In this document: in pieces, positions 59,133-64,000 of the stretch | Layout of the letters: the number at the start of each line of letters is the position of its first letter | Position numbering within the stretch: the first letter of the stretch is position 1 | Origin: Chloroflexus aggregans DSM 9485 | GTDB taxonomy: Bacteria; Chloroflexota; Chloroflexia; Chloroflexales; Chloroflexaceae | DNA length: 64,000 bases | Assembly: GCF_000021945.1 (NCBI RefSeq) | Contig: NC_011831.1 | Location: 3,733,353-3,797,352, forward strand | Reading direction: 5' to 3' | The notes under the pieces: model-generated | Database searches by the model: none | The model's input: the letters and a program-made list of their open reading frames with translations, nothing else | What the model was told of the DNA's origin: nothing | Translations under genes and position numbers: made by a program

Positions 59133-62100
59133 ATGTTGACCAACATCGCCGCACTTCGTCGCTCGTTCGTAAGCTTGTTGCTGGTCATCGCTGTTGCCTC
59201 CAGCGGTTTACAGCCGACGATAGCCTTTGCAAATGCTACCGTTAGTGTGATGCTCAGCACTGATTTTCCCATTGTTGATAGTGGTCAATGGGCGGTGATT
59301 AAGGTTGACTATAGTTGTTCGAGTGTGCTCAATACGCCGTGCGAGAATGCAACGGTGACCGCTGTTATTCCGCCTGAGTTGGCCGGCGCCGTCGGTGATG
59401 TCCAAGCCCTCGGTGCTGGGACCTCACCCTCATACAATCCGGCAACGCGTACCGTGACGTGGGCATTTAATGCGCCACTGGGCGCTGGTGATTCCGGCCG
59501 CCTTGAGTTGCGGGTTCGCTTTCCTGCCGGTTCGACTCCTGATGGTACGACGGCTACCTTGCGTGCCGAGATGCGCTCGACAACGGCACCACCTCGCCTC
59601 TCCAATCCGTTGACCATTACGGCACGCGCCGAACCACGGGCGGTGGCGACTAAGACGTTTGTGTCCGGTGGTGCGCCTGATGTGCCGACAACCTATCAGG
59701 TGCAGGTCTGTATTCCGAATAGTGGTCTGGGGGCGTTGAATCTCACGAATGTTCAAATTGTTGATACGTTGCCCGCCGGTGTGACGTTCGTGAGCGCTTC
59801 AGATGGTGGTACCTACAACAGTAGTACGAATACGGTGACATGGCCGTCTACGAGCCTGACCGTGCCGAGCAGTCTCTGCGCTACCCGCACGGTGACGGTG
59901 ATTTTCCCCTCAACAACGTTTTCCGTTGGTACCGAGGTGCGCAATGTCGTCGATGTGACAGCGCAGGCCGGTTCGGTTACCTTGACCTTGACCGATGATG
60001 ATGTTCGGCGGATTCAACCGCCTACGCCTGGCTTAGGTTCGAGCAAGAATGGCCCAACAACGGCGCTGATCGGTGATACGGTGACCTACACCCTCAGCGC
60101 AGTTAATACCGGTACGACCGCCCTGACCGATGTGGTTATTACCGATCCGGTGCCGCCTGAATTGCAGGTGACGCGCATTAACGTTGATGGCGGGAATGTT
60201 TCCGGTATCAGGGTTGCGCTCGAATATACGACGAATCTTAATTCGACCTTTACCGCCGTGCCCGGTAGCCCCTTTACCACAACGAACTGTATCAATATCG
60301 CGCCGGCGACCGGTGGTGGGTGTAGTACGTTGACGCTTGGCGTCGGCGAGCAGATTACGGCCATTCGCTGGCGCTATCTTGATCCGCTGCCGTTTGGCTT
60401 TAGCGCCACCGGTCACGGTTTCAGCGCCGTTGTGACCGCCAGCCCCGTCAATGCGGTGATCGTTAATCAGGCGACAAGCGAGTATACGTTTAACGGCTAT
60501 ACGTCAACTCGTATTAATGAGACCCGCACCCGTATTATCGAACCCGGTGCGCGTGCGGTGGTTGGGAAATCGGTTAATCCAACCATTGCCTATGCCGGCG
60601 ATACGGTAGAGTACACGCTTACCTTACAAAATAATCAAATCGGTACCCCAGCAGCGGCCCTCGTGAATCCGGTGTTGGCCGATCTGTTGATCGAGAGTTT
60701 GCAGTACGTGCCCGGCAGTTGGTCGGTGGTATCACGCCCGTCCGGCGCACCCGATCCGGTGTTTGAGGCAATAGATAATTACAACGGTACCGGTCGTATG
60801 CTCTTGCGTTGGCGGTGGGATAGCTATAGCTTGCCACCCGGTCAGTCGTTTACGATTCGCTTTCAAGCGCGAATCAATCCGGCTACGCTTGCCGGGACGA
60901 TTACGAATACAGCGTCATTGGCCAGTTTTGCCAATCCGCCCGGCCAAATCTTTATCGATCAGTGTAGTCAACAAAACCCTGATAACTATGATTTTGACGG
61001 TGATGGCAATATCTCCGAATTAATCTGCTCTTCATCGATTACCAGCTTGAGTTTGGCGGCAGCAGCCACCGCTAGCTCGGCCAAGTGGGTGTTGGGGCAG
61101 CTTGATACTGAATGGACACGCGATCCTAATGTTGGTCAGACTACGCCGGGCGGTATGGCCGACTATACGTTGATCATCACCAATACCAATTCGGTGGCGT
61201 TGACCAATCTGGTCTTGATCGATATTTTGCCGTGGGTTGGTGATGTCGGTGTAGTGCGTTTCAACGATCCGCGCGGCAGTGCGTGGCAGCCCTATTTGGC
61301 CGGCCCGATTAGCGTGCCCGACGGCGCGACGGTCTATTACAGCACCACTAACAATCCTTGTCGCAATCCTGATTTGGGTCTGACCGATGTTGATGGTAAT
61401 CCAATAGATGCCCCCGGTTGTGTTGATCCGCAGTGGTCGACCGTACCGCCCGCTGATATTACAACCGTTCGTTCGGTGCGGATCGATTTCGGGAGTCGCG
61501 TTCTCTATCCGGGTGATTCGGTCGTTGTGACGTGGCCGATGCGAGCGCCGGTCGGTGGTACTCCCGACGAGGTGGCGTGGAATACCTTTGGTTACCGTGC
61601 TTTTACTGTCAATGGTGATCCGCTCCTTGCTGCTGAACCACCGCGCGTTGGGATTCAGCGTGGTGCGGTGTTGCCTCCGTCGTATGGCAATTATGTGTGG
61701 CTCGATGCCAATCTAAACGGAGTGCAAGACACCGGTGAAGTGGGCGTGAACGGTGCTCGGATCGATTTCTACCAAGATAACGACGGTATAACCGGGCCGA
61801 GTACCGGTGATCGTTGGGTGGGCTATACCATTTCCGGCCCCGATAATGACGGTAACCCCGGTTTCTATCTCTTCTCCGACCCACTCGATATTCCGCTCGG
61901 CGATTACTACATCCGCGTGACACCGCCGGCCGGCTATGGCTTTACCACGCCGAATGTGGGAGCGAATGATGCCATCGATTCGGATATTGAGCCGGCAACC
62001 CGCTATAGCGCTGTGACCGGGTTGACTTCTGGTGAGAATGACGATACGTGGGATGTCGGTCTGGTGACGGTGACGGCAGTTGGTAATTATGTCTGGATTG

Positions 62101-64000
62101 ACCGCAACGGTAATGGGATTCAGGATGAACCTCCCGGTGATGGCGTCAATGGCGTGACCGTGCGGCTCTACCGTTCAGACAATACACCGGTAGCGACGAC
62201 CGTTACCGCTGATGATTTTCTCGGTAATCCCGGTTACTATCTCTTCAGTGATCTAGCTCCCGGTAGCTATTACATCGAGTTTGTATTGCCCACCGGCTTT
62301 TCCTTTACGACAGCAGATAGCGGTAGTAGCGATGAAGCCGATTCAGATGCAAATCCGACCACCGGTCGCACGACGGTCTTCACGCTGGCAGCCAATCAAC
62401 TCGACCGCAGCCGCGACGCCGGTCTGATTGCGCCGTCCGGTACGCTCCGTTTAGGCAATCGGGTCTGGTATGACCGCGATAACGATGACCGCTACGAGCC
62501 GGTCAATGGCGAGACCGGCATTAATGGCGTGTCGTTGAGCCTGTTCCGCGATTTCAACAACAATGGCCAGCCTGATCCCGGCGAGCATGTCGGCAATTCG
62601 GTGACGATGACGGTTGGCGGTGAAGCCGGCTATTACCAGTTCACCAATTTGGCCGCCGGCGACTACATTGTGGTGGTTGATGACAGCAACTTTGCTCCCG
62701 GCGGCGCGTTGTTCGGCATGCGCACCAGCAGCGGCAATGATCCGGCGCCTGATCCTGATAACAATGTTGACCACGACGACAACGGCGATCTGCTCGGCGT
62801 CATTGTGCGCTCGTTGCCGATTACCCTTTCGGTTGGTAGTGAGCCGGTTGATGATGGTGATGATGCTAACGGCAACCAGACCCTCGATTTCGGCTTTATC
62901 CGTGGCGCTGCGCTTGGCGATCGGGTTTGGTTTGATACCAACAATAACGGCATCCAAGATGCCGCCGAACCCGGCGTACCCGGCGTGACGGTTGAGCTGC
63001 TCGATGGCAGTGGCAATCCGATTGATAGCGATCCGAGTACAACCGGTATTCAGCCAACTATCACGGTGACCGACGGTGATGGTCGTTATGGCTTCACCGA
63101 TCTAAACGCCGGTACCTACCGGGTGCGCTTTAGTGGTCTGCCGAGTGGCTATAGCTTCACCACGCCCGATCAGGGGTCGAACGATGCCCTCGATAGCGAT
63201 GCTGACGCAACCGGTCTCACGACGGTGATTACGCTGGCCGCCAATCAGACCGACCTGCGCTGGGATGCCGGTTTGGTGGCTACTCCAGCTAGCCTTGGCA
63301 ACCGTGTTTGGAATGATCTGAACTATAACGGTATCCAAGACACCGGTGAGCCGGGTGTAAGTGGTGTCAGCGTGTCGCTCTTCCGCCCCGGTTACGATGG
63401 TGTCGCCGGTACTGCCGATGATGAGTTAGTGGCCACAGATACGACTGATAGCAGTGGGAACTACAGCTTCACCAACTTGCCCCCCGGTCGCTACTTTGTC
63501 CAGTTTGGCCCGCCGCCGACTGGGTACGCGATCACAGCGACCGATCAGGGGACGGACGATGCTGCCGATAGCGATGCTGATCTCACCACCCGCCGCACTG
63601 TGTTGATCGATCTTGCCCCAGGCGAGAACGATCCCGACTGGGATATGGGTCTGTTTGTCTTCGCCACCATTGGTGATCGGGTCTGGAGTGATACGAACAA
63701 CAACGGGATTCAAGATACCGGCGAGCCGGGCGTGAGTGGTGTACAAGTGCGCCTCTACCGACCCGGCAGCAGTGTTCCGGTGGCGATGACCACCACCAAT
63801 AGCAGTGGTATCTATACCTTCACCAATCTCATTCCCGATAATTACTACGTTGAGTTTAGCTTACCCGGCGGCTACCGTGCCAGTCCGCGCGATCAAGGGG
63901 GGGATGATACGCTCGACAGCGATGCCGATCCGGTCACGCGCCAGACGGCTGCGACCACGCTCGCTCCGGGTGAGAATGATCCAACATGGGACTTCGGTAT
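59133..64000 (+). CDS. Giant exported protein with DUF11-like and SdrD-B-like repeats (3' truncated)
   Basis: Open from the ATG at 59133 to the window end, at least 1,622 residues. A signal peptide ([23 protein letters not shown]) is followed by several ~130-residue DUF11-like beta-domains ([52 protein letters not shown]). Six SdrD-B-like Ca-binding repeats then start at residues ~852, 984, 1108, 1262, 1389 and 1514, each with GNYVWxDxNxNGxQD-type openings and NLPPG.YYV ends. AAGGG precedes the start. It is probably a long surface filament or adhesin; a sorting signal, if any, lies beyond the window. Confidence 0.88.
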   Translation, partial: MLTNIAALRRSFVSLLLVIAVASSGLQPTIAFANATVSVMLSTDFPIVDSGQWAVIKVDYSCSSVLNTPCENATVTAVIPPELAGAVGDVQALGAGTSPSYNPATRTVTWAFNAPLGAGDSGRLELRVRFPAGSTPDGTTATLRAEMRSTTAPPRLSNPLTITARAEPRAVATKTFVSGGAPDVPTTYQVQVCIPNSGLGALNLTNVQIVDTLPAGVTFVSASDGGTYNSSTNTVTWPSTSLTVPSSLCATRTVTVIFPSTTFSVGTEVRNVVDVTAQAGSVTLTLTDDDVRRIQPPTPGLGSSKNGPTTALIGDTVTYTLSAVNTGTTALTDVVITDPVPPELQVTRINVDGGNVSGIRVALEYTTNLNSTFTAVPGSPFTTTNCINIAPATGGGCSTLTLGVGEQITAIRWRYLDPLPFGFSATGHGFSAVVTASPVNAVIVNQATSEYTFNGYTSTRINETRTRIIEPGARAVVGKSVNPTIAYAGDTVEYTLTLQNNQIGTPAAALVNPVLADLLIESLQYVPGSWSVVSRPSGAPDPVFEAIDNYNGTGRMLLRWRWDSYSLPPGQSFTIRFQARINPATLAGTITNTASLASFANPPGQIFIDQCSQQNPDNYDFDGDGNISELICSSSITSLSLAAAATASSAKWVLGQLDTEWTRDPNVGQTTPGGMADYTLIITNTNSVALTNLVLIDILPWVGDVGVVRFNDPRGSAWQPYLAGPISVPDGATVYYSTTNNPCRNPDLGLTDVDGNPIDAPGCVDPQWSTVPPADITTVRSVRIDFGSRVLYPGDSVVVTWPMRAPVGGTPDEVAWNTFGYRAFTVNGDPLLAAEPPRVGIQRGAVLPPSYGNYVWLDANLNGVQDTGEVGVNGARIDFYQDNDGITGPSTGDRWVGYTISGPDNDGNPGFYLFSDPLDIPLGDYYIRVTPPAGYGFTTPNVGANDAIDSDIEPATRYSAVTGLTSGENDDTWDVGLVTVTAVGNYVWIDRNGNGIQDEPPGDGVNGVTVRLYRSDNTPVATTVTADDFLGNPGYYLFSDLAPGSYYIEFVLPTGFSFTTADSGSSDEADSDANPTTGRTTVFTLAANQLDRSRDAGLIAPSGTLRLGNRVWYDRDNDDRYEPVNGETGINGVSLSLFRDFNNNGQPDPGEHVGNSVTMTVGGEAGYYQFTNLAAGDYIVVVDDSNFAPGGALFGMRTSSGNDPAPDPDNNVDHDDNGDLLGVIVRSLPITLSVGSEPVDDGDDANGNQTLDFGFIRGAALGDRVWFDTNNNGIQDAAEPGVPGVTVELLDGSGNPIDSDPSTTGIQPTITVTDGDGRYGFTDLNAGTYRVRFSGLPSGYSFTTPDQGSNDALDSDADATGLTTVITLAANQTDLRWDAGLVATPASLGNRVWNDLNYNGIQDTGEPGVSGVSVSLFRPGYDGVAGTADDELVATDTTDSSGNYSFTNLPPGRYFVQFGPPPTGYAITATDQGTDDAADSDADLTTRRTVLIDLAPGENDPDWDMGLFVFATIGDRVWSDTNNNGIQDTGEPGVSGVQVRLYRPGSSVPVAMTTTNSSGIYTFTNLIPDNYYVEFSLPGGYRASPRDQGGDDTLDSDADPVTRQTAATTLAPGENDPTWDFG

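Noticed and set aside
62451-62957. Minus-strand frames under the giant protein
   Set aside because: The plus-strand frame is continuous with clear repeat domains; the minus frames mirror it.

Overview
The window looks like chromosomal DNA of a filamentous anoxygenic phototroph of the genus Chloroflexus or a very close relative. The right half carries bacteriochlorophyll genes (bchX, bchC, bchF, bchI, bchD) and a PucC-type transporter. A second operon encodes proteins whose family, length and order fit the Chloroflexus succinyl-CoA:D-citramalate CoA-transferase (sct) and (R)-citramalyl-CoA lyase (ccl). No phage or insertion sequence is visible. Genus is inferred from gene content, not from a database match.

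Left part (1-14.7 kb): housekeeping genes. These are a truncated polyprenyl-synthetase homologue, aspS, a receiver-Roadblock protein, a ribosomal cluster (rplU-rpmA-rpmE), a WYL regulator, purK-purE, rfbB, a LOG-family protein, tdk, pspA, nadD-rsmG and envelope proteins. 14.9-22.6 kb is one minus-strand operon led by a GntR/FadR regulator: gntR-sct-ccl-hyuA-hyuB-amidohydrolase. It has two TGTATACA-core palindromes at its head and may be a catabolic route ending in acetyl-CoA plus pyruvate. 22.9-33.6 kb holds a glycosyltransferase, hflX, an ABC-2 permease, folC, a large two-peptidase exoprotein and a nurA/HAS-barrel pair.

33.86-35.2 kb is a non-coding tandem array of about ten 134-bp units, the most unusual DNA structure in the window. 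It is followed by a luciferase-like oxidoreductase, an aminotransferase, and a sortase with an adjacent LPNTS-tailed surface protein. 41.9-45.4 kb holds a CAU tRNA and a TPP-riboswitch-controlled thiamine-precursor ABC operon. 45.4-48.4 kb holds an FAD oxidase and rarA. Upstream of rarA lies a probable structured small RNA with its own promoter and an anti-Shine-Dalgarno-like pyrimidine loop.

48.8-58.4 kb is a minus-strand photosynthesis cluster read from one strong promoter at 58.58 kb: pucC - methyltransferase - bchF - bchC - bchX - 53-aa Trp-rich ORF - DUF169 protein - 64-aa membrane protein - bchI - bchD. BchF, BchX and BchC act in the late bacteriochlorophyll a branch and BchI/BchD form the AAA+ part of Mg-chelatase. 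Three or four proteins in the operon have no assigned role. From 59.1 kb to the right edge runs one giant exported protein with DUF11-like and SdrD-B-like repeats, open at the window end.
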